Below, one piece after another: positions 7,157 through 15,362 of a stretch of 64,000 nucleotides of DNA. Every line of letters begins with the position of its first letter. The stretch's first letter is position 1. The stretch covers positions 1 through 64,000 of the forward strand of contig CAIJLV010000054.1 of NCBI GenBank assembly GCA_903821635.1, written 5' to 3'. This stretch comes from an uncultured Verrucomicrobiota bacterium. Its GTDB lineage: Bacteria; Verrucomicrobiota; Verrucomicrobiia; Limisphaerales; UBA9464. The notes below the pieces were generated by a model. The model ran no database searches and was not told the origin of the DNA. It saw only the letters and a program-made list of their open reading frames with translations. The position numbers and the translations under genes are program-made.

Positions 7157-8193
7157 GCACGGTTTTCACCGCCAAAGATATCGAGGAGATCATCGCCAAG
7201 GGTGGCGATCCCGTCGCCGCCTCCAAGGACGCCATCCTCACGCCGTCCGCCAAGGACGTGCTGCGTGACTTCGCCGCGAAATCGTCGCGTTCGGCGCCAG
7301 TGTCTGCGTCGGTGTCTGCCGTGCCGGCGAAGCCGTTGAATTCCAAGAGTCCCAAGGCCGAACTAGAGGCCTACTTCAACTCCCCGGCCGCGCACGCGCT
7401 TAAGGAACAGATCTGCGCGATGGGGCGCCGGCTGTGGGAACGCGAATATGTGGACGGGAACGGTGGCAACATGGCCATCCGCGTCGGTGAGGACATCGCC
7501 ATCTGCACGCCGACGCTGGTCAGCAAAGGTTCGCTCAAGCCGGAAGACATGTGCCTCGTGGACTTCGAGGGCAACCAACTGCTCGGCACCAAGCGGCGCA
7601 CCAGTGAGATCTTGATGCACCTGCAGATGATGAAGCGGCAGCCGAGTGCCGTGGCCACGTGCCATTGCCATCCGCCGTATTCGACGGCGTTTGCGGTGGT
7701 TGGCGAAGCCCCGCCCACATGCATGCTGCCGGAGTATGAAGTGTTCTGCTCCGTTGGCGTCGCGCCGTATCGCACGCCCGGTTCGCCGGACATGGGCAAG
7801 CTCGTCGCGGAGCTGACCGACCAATACAACACCATCCTGATGGCGAATCACGGCGTGGTGACGTGGTCGCACAACAACATTGAGGAAGCCTACTGGCGCA
7901 TGGAGATCATCGAGGCGTATTGCCGCACGATCGTGGTCGCTGGTCAGCTCGGGAAACCGATCCAGACCTTCACCGGGCCGCAGATGAAGGACATCCTGAA
8001 CATCAAGAAGTCGCTCGGATTCGTTGACCCGCGTTACGGCATGAAGGAATGCGAACTCTGCGACAGCGGCGACTGGCGTCCGGGCGCGACGTGCGCCGTT
8101 CCTGAGCGTGCCGAAGCGGCCGTGGGCTACGACGCCGAGGCGGAAGCCGCCGTGCAGGCGATCACGGACCAGATTTTGGCGCAGATGAAGTGA
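7153..8193 (+). CDS. Class II aldolase/adducin-family protein (fuculose/rhamnulose phosphate aldolase type)
   Basis: A 346-residue zinc aldolase expected to split fuculose 1-phosphate or rhamnulose 1-phosphate into dihydroxyacetone phosphate and lactaldehyde, feeding the aldehyde dehydrogenase. The zinc site is visible as His171 and His173 in CHCHPPY and His233 in ANHGVV; Glu152 (TSEILMH) is the likely acid/base. The family core is about 210 residues. Here about 75 residues precede it, with helix AKDIEEIIAKGGDP and a second helix around SAKDVLRDFAAK. A C-terminal helix (AEAAVQAITDQILAQMK) also follows, after a Cys-containing segment (KECELCDSGDW). These extensions are likely docking or encapsulation elements. 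Starts overlap and spacing show strong coupling with the shell genes. Confidence 0.88.
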   Translation: MSTVFTAKDIEEIIAKGGDPVAASKDAILTPSAKDVLRDFAAKSSRSAPVSASVSAVPAKPLNSKSPKAELEAYFNSPAAHALKEQICAMGRRLWEREYVDGNGGNMAIRVGEDIAICTPTLVSKGSLKPEDMCLVDFEGNQLLGTKRRTSEILMHLQMMKRQPSAVATCHCHPPYSTAFAVVGEAPPTCMLPEYEVFCSVGVAPYRTPGSPDMGKLVAELTDQYNTILMANHGVVTWSHNNIEEAYWRMEIIEAYCRTIVVAGQLGKPIQTFTGPQMKDILNIKKSLGFVDPRYGMKECELCDSGDWRPGATCAVPERAEAAVGYDAEAEAAVQAITDQILAQMK

Positions 8194-8212
8194 GCTCGAA
8201 GGACCTTTTCCA

Positions 8213-9139
8213 ATGAAAGTTGCAATCATCGGTGGTGGCGGTCGTGTGGGTTCATGCGCGGCGTTCGCCTTACAGTGCGGCGGACTCGTCTCGGCGATCC
8301 AAATTCTCGACGCCAACAAGGATCTGGCCGACGGCGAAGCGCTGGATTTGCTGCACGGCAGCGCGTTCGCGGGCGACCAGAAGATCTACGCCGGCGATTA
8401 CGCCCGAGCCGCCGACAGCGACATTTTCCTCATCACCGCGGGCCTGCGCCGCAAGCCGGATGAATCGCGCCTCGACCTTATCAACCGCAACGTGGCGCTG
8501 TTCGTTGGGATTCTCGACAGCATCAAGGCGGCGGGTTTCCGGAAGGACGCCCACATTTTCGTGGTGTCGAACCCGGTGGACATCCTTACGCAGCTTGCCG
8601 GCCAGCGGCTCGGTCTGCCGTGGCAGCAAGTTTACGGGTTGGGCACGATGCTCGACACGTCGCGCTTCAGTTCGCTCATCGCGGAGGAGCTGAAGCTGGC
8701 TCCGACCCAAGTGAAAGCTCTGATCTTAGGTGAACATGGCGACTCCATGTTGCCGGTCTGGTCGAGCGCGACGGTCAACGGGTTGCCGCTGGCAGGACTG
8801 GCCGAATGCAGCCCGTCGTTCCAGAACACCGTTTTCGAACGCACTAAGGGCAGTGGCGCCGAAGTCATCAAGCGCAAGGGTGGCGCCGGTTGGGCGGTGG
8901 GTATTGCCATTCGCGACGTGATTCATGCGGTGCTGCTCAACAAGCAGACGCTGTTGCCGGTTTCGTCGCTAGTTCAGGGAGCCTACGACATCCGCGATAT
9001 CTGCCTGAGCGTTCCGAGCGTGGTCAGTCGCAAGGGCGTGGAGAAGCACGTCGAAATCAAGCTTTGGCCCAAGGAACAGATGGCGTTGCAGGCCTCGGCC
9101 CGTGCGCTGAAGGAAACGCTCGCGAAGGTAAAAGCCTGA
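8213..9139 (+). CDS. Lactate/malate dehydrogenase-family protein
   Basis: A 308-residue NAD-dependent 2-hydroxyacid dehydrogenase. It has the Rossmann loop IGGGGRVGS (6-14), Asp33 for NAD ribose, SNPVDILTQLAG (119-130), and catalytic His175 in GEHGDS. In the mobile loop the specificity position is Arg80 (GLRRKPDESR). Lactate dehydrogenases have Gln there and malate dehydrogenases Arg, so the loop looks malate-like, although the NPVD and GTMLDTSRF segments look lactate-like. In PVM-type loci this enzyme is thought to recycle NADH made by the aldehyde dehydrogenase. It lies 19 bases after the aldolase. There is no obvious encapsulation peptide, so it may work outside the shell. Substrate not settled from sequence. 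Confidence 0.85.
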   Translation: MKVAIIGGGGRVGSCAAFALQCGGLVSAIQILDANKDLADGEALDLLHGSAFAGDQKIYAGDYARAADSDIFLITAGLRRKPDESRLDLINRNVALFVGILDSIKAAGFRKDAHIFVVSNPVDILTQLAGQRLGLPWQQVYGLGTMLDTSRFSSLIAEELKLAPTQVKALILGEHGDSMLPVWSSATVNGLPLAGLAECSPSFQNTVFERTKGSGAEVIKRKGGAGWAVGIAIRDVIHAVLLNKQTLLPVSSLVQGAYDIRDICLSVPSVVSRKGVEKHVEIKLWPKEQMALQASARALKETLAKVKA

Positions 9140-9241
9140 ACATTGCCCCCAGACTCCATCACTTGGTGCCTCACCGCAGAATTGCGGCAGCGAGTGTGGG
9201 TGCCCAATGCTCATTGAGCCTTGGACCTTGGATATTCCCTC

Positions 9242-10531
9242 ATGAAATCCCTCGACGCCAAACTCGCTGAAATCCGGGCCAATCGCTCTTCGCGGGCCTT
9301 CATCATTGCCGATGCCAAGGACGCTGACATGGCGTTTGGGGTGCGGGCACCGGGACCGCGTGGTTTTCTGGCGCGGTCGGGCGCGCGACCGGGACAATTT
9401 TCGCCTGAAGTGTGGAGCCGTGACGAATTTGGCTACCGCAACTTGCCCGAATTTCTCGACATCATCCGCGAGGTCACGCACCAGGGCCTAGTTGATATCA
9501 TGCTGATGTCGGCTTACGTGAACGAACAACTCACCATTAAAGAAGGGTTATTCAAGAGCTCACACGTGACGCCGGCGGCGCGGGCGAACGACACCACGGA
9601 TGTGTGGGCCGTGCGGCACGGTTGCTATACCCGCGAACCCAGCCAGCCGTTTCGGAGCGCGACCATCGACCAGATTCAGTGCGGGGAGATTGAGTGCGCG
9701 CGTGATGGCAGTGGTGACTTTTTGGGCGCCAATCTGGGGCTCTATTCGGTCACGTTCGTCAATGAGTTGGAGCAGGATCGGGAAGCTTTACTGTGGTATA
9801 AAGCCTTCCGGGAAGAGGCTGAGCGGAAACAATTCCGACACTTCTTGGAAATCTTCGATCCGAACGTGGCCAGCGGCATTGCCCCCGAAAAACTTGGAGA
9901 ATTCATCAACGACAACATTCTCCGGACGTTAGCCGGTGTGCCTGAGTCGGGCCGCCCAGTGTTCCTCAAGATCGTCTATCATGGGCCCAAGGCGATGGAG
10001 GAGCTGGCTCAATACGACCCGAATCTCGTGGTTGGCATTTTGGGCGGGAGCGCCGGCACGACTTACGACGCCTTCCGGCTCATTCATGACGCGCAGAAAT
10101 ACGGCGCCCGAGTGGCGTTGTTTGGCCGCAAGATCAACAACGCCGAACACCAGCTAGCCTTCATCGAAATGCTGCGGCTCATCACCGACGGCAAGCTCGG
10201 TCCCGAAGAAGCGGTTCGGGCCTACCACGGTGTGCTGCAAGGCAAAGGGATCAAGCCTACCCGCCCGTTGGAATCTGACCTGCAATTGACCGATCAGACC
10301 ATGAGCTACGACGGCAGTGCGACGAAGCGGGCGACGGTGGCGGTGCAAAATAATCCCTTGGCTGGCGCCGCCCAACCGGCAGCGCCCGAGGTGGCGCAGT
10401 CAGTGCGACCTGCGGGCGGTTCGGTTATCGGCTGGCCCCAACGGCCTGATGGCGGGCCGGATTTTGAGGCCATGAACAGCGAGCAGCGGACGGCGTATCA
10501 CGAGGCGCGTTTGAAGCGCGTCTTTGGCTGA
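9242..10531 (+). CDS. DhnA-like class I aldolase homologue, microcompartment-associated
   Basis: A 429-residue protein I do not recognise as a named enzyme. The second half resembles DhnA/LacD-type class I aldolases (TIM barrel): FLKIVYHG (241-248) resembles the strand with the Schiff-base lysine, making Lys243 the candidate catalytic residue. NLVVGILGGSAG (261-272) and ARVALFGRKINN (289-300) resemble the phosphate-binding strands 7 and 8. About 80 residues follow the barrel, starting with a low-complexity Ala/Pro linker (about 345-385) and ending in a helix, RTAYHEARLKRVFG. The ATG at 9242 is chosen; GTG or upstream ATG would add a few unsupported residues. It is last in the operon, 102 bases after the dehydrogenase. 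Its reaction is unknown; a second cleavage or condensation on lactaldehyde or a sugar phosphate is possible. Confidence 0.65.
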   Translation: MKSLDAKLAEIRANRSSRAFIIADAKDADMAFGVRAPGPRGFLARSGARPGQFSPEVWSRDEFGYRNLPEFLDIIREVTHQGLVDIMLMSAYVNEQLTIKEGLFKSSHVTPAARANDTTDVWAVRHGCYTREPSQPFRSATIDQIQCGEIECARDGSGDFLGANLGLYSVTFVNELEQDREALLWYKAFREEAERKQFRHFLEIFDPNVASGIAPEKLGEFINDNILRTLAGVPESGRPVFLKIVYHGPKAMEELAQYDPNLVVGILGGSAGTTYDAFRLIHDAQKYGARVALFGRKINNAEHQLAFIEMLRLITDGKLGPEEAVRAYHGVLQGKGIKPTRPLESDLQLTDQTMSYDGSATKRATVAVQNNPLAGAAQPAAPEVAQSVRPAGGSVIGWPQRPDGGPDFEAMNSEQRTAYHEARLKRVFG

Positions 10532-10601
10532 GTCGGCCCCGGTGTTCGTCGGGTTTCAGGGGAGTCAGATCCGGGTCTTAGTTCGCCAATTTCCAGTGTG
10601 C

Positions 10602-10645
10602 GCCCGCCGGCCTAAACAGTGCTTATTGGCAGGGGTTCGGCGGGC
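10602..10645 (+). terminator. Weak inverted repeat after the microcompartment operon
   Basis: GCCCGCCG (10602-10609) and CGGCGGGC (10638-10645) are exact complements separated by 28 bases. They lie 70 bases after the operon's last stop codon and before the next start. There is no T-run, so a Rho-dependent end or an RNA structure upstream of the next gene are equally possible. Confidence 0.3.
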
Positions 10646-10690
10646 CTGAAATCACTAAACCGCACGCTGAAACCGGAAAGGAAACACGCC

Positions 10691-10909
10691 ATGAAACGCC
10701 TGTATTACGTCAGTGAAGAAATGTGCGGCGGGGAGGATTTGCCGCCGGAATTTGATTTGGGTGACTTTTGCGAAGTGCTGCAAGGCAAGCTCGACGATGT
10801 GGAGGTCATCCCGGTCACTGAGCCGGAAAGTGAAGCCGTGAACCGTGACGAGGACCTCGTGCCGGAAGCGGTCTTCTACGAGGCCCTCGGCGAGTATCTG
10901 CAACGCTGA
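10691..10909 (+). CDS. Small acidic protein of unknown function
   Basis: A 72-residue, strongly acidic protein (many Glu and Asp, one Cys), not recognised. A good purine-rich ribosome-binding region (GGAAAGGAAA) lies just before the ATG at 10691, which supports this start over the longer frame from 10619. No membrane segment or signal peptide is seen. It lies between the microcompartment operon and dtd, all on the same strand; the short gap (31 bases) to dtd suggests it is read with dtd rather than with the shell genes. Confidence 0.55.
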   Translation: MKRLYYVSEEMCGGEDLPPEFDLGDFCEVLQGKLDDVEVIPVTEPESEAVNRDEDLVPEAVFYEALGEYLQR

Positions 10910-10940
10910 CACGCCGGGCTAAAGGCCGCACGCTGGCCGA

Positions 10941-11393
10941 ATGCGGACCGTAGTGCAGCGGGTAAGCACCGCCAAGGTGCAGGTGGCGGGAGCGGTGGTC
11001 GGCGAGATCAAGGCCGGTTTATTGGTGCTGCTGGCGGTGGAGCCTGCGGATACGGCCGAAGATATCGAATGGCTCGCGGCCAAACTCAGGCACCTTCGCC
11101 TCTTCGACGACGAGGCCGGCGTGATGAATCGTTCGGTCTTTGAGGTGGGCGGCGACCTGCTCTTGGTGAGCCAGTTCACCCTGCATGCCAGCACCAAAAA
11201 AGGCACCCGCCCCTCGTGGCATCGGGCCGCCAAGCCGGACGTTGCCCGGCCACTTTACGAGGCGTTTCAGCGGCGGCTCGAAGAGTTACTCGGCCGGCCC
11301 GTGCCCACCGGAAGTTTTGGCGCGGACATGCAGGTGAGCTTGGTCAACGATGGCCCGGTTACCTTGATCCTCGATTCCAAGCTCCGCGAATGA
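10941..11393 (+). CDS. dtd: D-aminoacyl-tRNA deacylase
   Basis: A 150-residue protein that removes D-amino acids (and Gly from tRNA-Ala) mischarged on tRNA. It begins [17 protein letters not shown] and has the catalytic-region motif [13 protein letters not shown] (family SQFTL) and the C-terminal [15 protein letters not shown] (family NDGPVT, carrying the Gly-cisPro partner site region). The length is normal for the family. In the core, [11 protein letters not shown] replaces the usual RPSF..AA.P. It is followed by a Nudix gene 40 bases on. Confidence 0.95.
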   Translation: MRTVVQRVSTAKVQVAGAVVGEIKAGLLVLLAVEPADTAEDIEWLAAKLRHLRLFDDEAGVMNRSVFEVGGDLLLVSQFTLHASTKKGTRPSWHRAAKPDVARPLYEAFQRRLEELLGRPVPTGSFGADMQVSLVNDGPVTLILDSKLRE

Positions 11394-11433
11394 ACCGTTG
11401 GCGACCGGTTGAGTCCAGCCGCAAGCTACGCCC

Positions 11434-11928
11434 GTGAGTGAAGAGATTTTTGATGTCGTCAACGAGCGCGACGAAGTCGTGGGGCAACTCGTCCGGCGCG
11501 AAGTTCACCGGCAAAACTTGCGGCATCGAGCCGTGCACGTGTTGCTCTTCAACCAGCGTGGGGAACTGTTTCTCCAGCAGCGTTCGCTGGCCAAGGATAA
11601 CTTCCCCGGCGTGTGGGATTCGTCGTCGTCCGGGCATCTTGATGCCGGTGAAGAGTATGACGCCTGCACGCTCCGCGAGGTCCGGGAAGAACTGGGAGTG
11701 CAACTCGGCGCCGTGCCGACGCGCCTCTTCAAGCTGGAAGCCTCGGCAGGAACCGGCTGGGAATTTTGCTGGGTTTACCGGGCCGAACACGAAGGTCCGT
11801 TCGGGCTACAGGAATCCGAGGTTCGGGGCGGCGGCTGGTTCACGCCAGAGGCCATCACCGAATGGATTGAGCGGCGGCCGCAAGATTTTGCCCGCGCGTT
11901 CGTCCTCGTGTGGCAACGCCTGACTTGA
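11434..11928 (+). CDS. Nudix hydrolase, YfcD/IDI-like
   Basis: A 164-residue Nudix protein. The complete Nudix box G-x5-E-x7-REVREELGV is present (about residues 67-89, GHLDAGEEYDACTL followed by REVREELGV). This gives a metal-dependent site for cleaving nucleoside-diphosphate-type or related substrates. The N-terminal half (FDVVNERDEVVGQLVRREVH, then HRAVHVLLFN) resembles the YfcD and isopentenyl-diphosphate-isomerase-like group, but the isomerase's catalytic Cys motif is not evident. I call it a hydrolase of unknown substrate. Start is GTG at 11434. Confidence 0.88.
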   Translation: MSEEIFDVVNERDEVVGQLVRREVHRQNLRHRAVHVLLFNQRGELFLQQRSLAKDNFPGVWDSSSSGHLDAGEEYDACTLREVREELGVQLGAVPTRLFKLEASAGTGWEFCWVYRAEHEGPFGLQESEVRGGGWFTPEAITEWIERRPQDFARAFVLVWQRLT

Positions 11929-12006
11929 AGCGGGCCGCCTGAAAACGGCGACGGGCAGCTTCGCGTTTTGGGGTCCCGACTCACGTTCAATCCGACCTAG
12001 GCGGCC

Positions 12007-13404
12007 GTGCGCTCGTTCGAGCCGATCATTTCGCGATTGATTCGAGGGCCGCGTGTGAGTTCATCCGCGGCCGTGAAGTTGAAGTTCAAAGACGTGGACG
12101 GTGCGATCGTGGCGCCGCCGGGATTCCGCACCGCCGGCGTGTTTTGCGACATCAAACGGCTGGGCACCGGCAAGGGGTCGAACAAGGGGCAGAAGCGTGA
12201 CCTCACCTTGATCGTTTCGGACGTGCCGTGTGCGGTCGCGGGCATGTTCACCACGAACCAGATTTGCGCTGCCCCGGTCAAGGTTTGCGTGCCGCGGGTG
12301 GCCAAGGGCATTGCCCAGGCGGTCGTCGTCAATTCCGGCAACGCCAATGCCTGCACCGGCAAGCAGGGCATGAAGGACGCCCTCGCCATGACGCGTCTCG
12401 TTGAGAAGACTCTCGGCATCAAGGACGGTTATGCGCTCGTCGGTTCGACCGGCCGAATCGGCGTGAACCTGCCGATGGAGCAGGTGAATTCGGGCATTCT
12501 GGCCACGGCCCCACTGCTCGGTTCCACGGTAGAACACGCCACGCACTCTGCTGAGGCGATCATGACCAGCGACACCAAGCCGAAGCAGGTGGCCATTGAG
12601 TTCAAGCTCGGCGGCAAGACGGTGCGGTTGGGCGGTATGTGCAAGGGGGCGGGTATGATTCAGCCTGGCATGAGCGCCACCGGCGCACGACCAGCGGCGC
12701 TGCCCCAAGGGCTTCACGCCACCATGCTGGCTTTTATCACCACCGATGCGGCCGTCGAGGCCAAGGTGTTGCAGGCGGAGCTACGGGAGGCGGTCGCGCA
12801 CAGCTTCAATCGGATCACGGTGGACGGCGACATGAGCACCAACGACACGGTCTTGGTGCTCGCCAATGGGTTGGCCGGGAACCCCAAGTTCAAGGTTGCG
12901 GGCAAGGACTTTGAAATCTTTCAAGCGGCGTTGACCCATGTCTGCCTAGAGCTCGCGAAGAAAATCGTGCGCGACGGCGAGGGCGTTCATCGCGTGGTGA
13001 CGGTGCGTGTAACCGGGGGCAAGAGTCTCGCCGAGGCGGATGCGGCGGCCCGAGCGGTGGCCAATAGCGCGCTGGTGAAGACGAGTTGGCACGGCGGCGA
13101 TCCCAATTGGGGGCGGATTATTGACGCGCTCGGCTACAGTTCGGCGACTGTGGTGGAGTCCCAGGTGGACATCGGTTACAGCGCCCCAGGCAGCCGTAAA
13201 ATCTTGTGGACTCTCAAGCGTGGGCAGCCGACCAAGGCGACCTACAAAGCCTTGTGCGCCGCGGCCGCGCCGGAGGAATTCGACCTGCACATTCGGCTGA
13301 ATTTGGGTGAAGGCGCCGCGCTCATGTATGCCGCGGACCTCACGGAGGAATACGTCGAGTTCAACAAGGGTGACGTGACGGATCCGGCCACGCTGGGGGG
13401 CTAG
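12007..13404 (+). CDS. argJ: Bifunctional ornithine acetyltransferase / N-acetylglutamate synthase
   Basis: A 465-residue enzyme of arginine biosynthesis that recycles the acetyl group from N-acetylornithine to glutamate. ArgJ cleaves itself before the Thr of an ATML motif; here that motif is HATMLAFITTD. Canonical proteins have KGSGMI-x-P-N-M directly joined to ATML, whereas this one has KGAGMIQPGMS, then about 15 extra residues rich in Ala and Pro, before HATML. Other landmarks are VVNSGNANACTG, STGRIGV, SFNRITVDGDMSTND, KTSWHGGDPNWGRI and the C-terminal NKGDVTDP. The first about 20 residues are outside the conserved core, so GTG codons further in could be the real start. It converges on the LacI-type gene with only 17 bases between. 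Confidence 0.93.
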   Translation: MRSFEPIISRLIRGPRVSSSAAVKLKFKDVDGAIVAPPGFRTAGVFCDIKRLGTGKGSNKGQKRDLTLIVSDVPCAVAGMFTTNQICAAPVKVCVPRVAKGIAQAVVVNSGNANACTGKQGMKDALAMTRLVEKTLGIKDGYALVGSTGRIGVNLPMEQVNSGILATAPLLGSTVEHATHSAEAIMTSDTKPKQVAIEFKLGGKTVRLGGMCKGAGMIQPGMSATGARPAALPQGLHATMLAFITTDAAVEAKVLQAELREAVAHSFNRITVDGDMSTNDTVLVLANGLAGNPKFKVAGKDFEIFQAALTHVCLELAKKIVRDGEGVHRVVTVRVTGGKSLAEADAAARAVANSALVKTSWHGGDPNWGRIIDALGYSSATVVESQVDIGYSAPGSRKILWTLKRGQPTKATYKALCAAAAPEEFDLHIRLNLGEGAALMYAADLTEEYVEFNKGDVTDPATLGG

Positions 13405-13421
13405 AGCGAAGCGCGGGCGGA

Positions 13422-14444
13422 CTAGCTCGGCGAGCTCGGCTTGGGGGCGCCCGTGCTCGCGCGAATCTCCAACTCGGCTCGTAGGCGGACGCTTTGCACC
13501 TCTTCACCGCGGAGCCGGCGTTGCATCAGGTCCATGGCGACGGAGCCCATGCGGAGTTTGGGCTGGCGGGCAGTCGTGAGCGGCACCCGGAAGTATTCGC
13601 TGGTGAGCACGTTGCCGTAGCCGGCGAGGCTCAGATCGTGCGGGATGCGAACGCCTTGGTTCAACAACGTGTCCCCGGCCCCGATGGTGACGAGGTCGTT
13701 TACGCACTGGATGGCGGTGGCGCCGGGCTGTTCCTGCAAAAATTGGAGCGCAGCGGCGGACCCTTCTTCGATCGTCGAGCCCGCGTTGAAAATTAGGGTG
13801 TCATCCGCGGTGAGTCCGGCGTTGCGATGGGCGCGACGGTAGCCTTCCAACCGCTCTTGTGCCCACGGCGATATCATCGGGCCGGCGAAAAACGCGATCC
13901 GCTTGTGCCCCAATTCCAACAGATGCCGGGTCACGGACTCCGCAGCGTTCACGTCGTCGGTTTCGACGGCGGGAAACATTTGGCAAAAGGGCGCCCGATG
14001 GCCGAGCAGCACGACCGGCACGTCGCGCCGGGCGAGTTCCTCGTAAATCGGCGCGGACGGTTCGAGCCGGTAAACCGGGGAAATGAAGAGTCCATCCACC
14101 CGCCGCGAAAGGAAGCGGCGTAGCACGGTTTCCTCCCGGTCGGTGCGGTTTAGGGTGTGGGCGAGCAGGACATCGAAGCCGAGCTCGTAGGCTTGTTCCT
14201 CAATGGCCATGCAGATCCGGGCGTTGACCGGATTGGTGCTCGTGGACAGCACGAGTCCGAGGATGCGCGTGTTGCCGCTGCGGAGGTTTTGGGCCGAGAC
14301 GTCAGGCACGTAGCCCATCTGTTCGGCGAGTTTGCGGATTCGGTCTTTGGTGGCGGCGGAGAGATCGGGTTTGTCCCGCAACGCCTTGCTGACCGTCATG
14401 ACGGAGACGCCGGCGGCTCGGGCGATGTCTTTAAGTCGGACCAT
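13422..14444 (-). CDS. LacI-family transcriptional regulator
   Basis: A 340-residue repressor-type protein. The LacI helix-turn-helix opens the protein (LKDIARAAGVSVMTVSKAL, residues 4-22), followed by the hinge helix region AQNLRSGNTRILGL. The periplasmic-binding-protein-like effector domain (about 60-335) has HLLELGHKRIAFFAG and the DNA-distal QCVNDLVTIGA. No metabolic target is adjacent: the next gene on its strand upstream is NAD kinase, 33 bases away. The regulon is unknown; sugar uptake or utilisation genes elsewhere are the usual targets. Confidence 0.92.
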   Translation of the reverse strand: MVRLKDIARAAGVSVMTVSKALRDKPDLSAATKDRIRKLAEQMGYVPDVSAQNLRSGNTRILGLVLSTSTNPVNARICMAIEEQAYELGFDVLLAHTLNRTDREETVLRRFLSRRVDGLFISPVYRLEPSAPIYEELARRDVPVVLLGHRAPFCQMFPAVETDDVNAAESVTRHLLELGHKRIAFFAGPMISPWAQERLEGYRRAHRNAGLTADDTLIFNAGSTIEEGSAAALQFLQEQPGATAIQCVNDLVTIGAGDTLLNQGVRIPHDLSLAGYGNVLTSEYFRVPLTTARQPKLRMGSVAMDLMQRRLRGEEVQSVRLRAELEIRASTGAPKPSSPS

Positions 14445-14477
14445 TGGAATTTAAGGAAGTGGCCGAGGTGGCCAAAA

Positions 14478-15362
14478 TCAGAGATTTGAACCGGACCAGC
14501 CAAGTTTCAGGCGCAAGGTGCTGAAGAAATTAGAGCCTTCCAACTGCAGCATGCGCACTGAACGCGCACTGCGACGGATCGTGACCGTGTCGCCCACGGC
14601 AAGTTCGACCTGCTGCTGGCCATCGGCGGCGACGGTGGCGAGCAGGCGTGAGCTGACCAGCTTCACCTCCACGGTCGAAGCAAGGTTCACCACCACTGGC
14701 CGAATGCTGAGGGTGTGCGGGCAGATGGGCGTCAGCGTCAGCGCCTCAGTGTCGGGACTCACAATCGCGCCGCCCGCCGCCAATGAGTAGGCGGTCGAGC
14801 CCGTGGGCGAACTGGCGATGAACCCGTCGCAGCGGTAACGCGTGAGCAAGACGTCGTTCACCCGCACTTCCAGTTCGATCAGGCGTGAAGTGAGGCCTCG
14901 GCTGAGCACGAAATCGTTGAGCGCGAGGAGCGAAGAGTGGTCGCCACCGTGACAGACCACGCCTTCCAGCAGCGCGCGTTCCTCGACTTGAAAGCGGCCT
15001 TCCCAGAGGCGGTGCAAGGCGGCTTGCAGATGATTGGGCGAAACCGCGGTGAGAAACCCGAGGTGACCGGCATTGATGCCCAGCACTGGCGTCGCCGAAC
15101 CGGCGATTTCGCGGGCGGCCTTCAGCATCGTGCCGTCGCCACCGAAGACGAGGATCACGTCGGTGTTGGCCGCCAGTTCTGGCATGGAGCAGGCCTTTTT
15201 GACCGGCATGCCCAGCATGGCCGCGGTGTTGGTTTCGAAGACGGCCGTTCGGCGGGCGGCGGCCACCAACCGTTGGGCGCGGTGCACCAACCGCACGACG
15301 TCGGGCTTCTCCGGGTTCGCGATCAGGCCCACGCGACGGATGCTGGTGGCGATTTTCTTCAC
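14478..15362 (-). CDS. nadK: NAD kinase
   Basis: A 294-residue ATP-NAD kinase that makes NADP. The diagnostic GGDGTML lies at 74-80, followed by INAGHLGFLT and LNDFVLSRG. The segment IASSPTGSTAYSLAAGG carries the substrate-binding loop. The C-terminal part VVNLASTVEVKL resembles the usual domain end. The start codon overlaps the tlyA stop by four bases (ATGA around 15359-15362), a pairing of tlyA and nadK seen in many bacteria. Confidence 0.95.
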   Translation of the reverse strand: MKKIATSIRRVGLIANPEKPDVVRLVHRAQRLVAAARRTAVFETNTAAMLGMPVKKACSMPELAANTDVILVFGGDGTMLKAAREIAGSATPVLGINAGHLGFLTAVSPNHLQAALHRLWEGRFQVEERALLEGVVCHGGDHSSLLALNDFVLSRGLTSRLIELEVRVNDVLLTRYRCDGFIASSPTGSTAYSLAAGGAIVSPDTEALTLTPICPHTLSIRPVVVNLASTVEVKLVSSRLLATVAADGQQQVELAVGDTVTIRRSARSVRMLQLEGSNFFSTLRLKLGWSGSNL

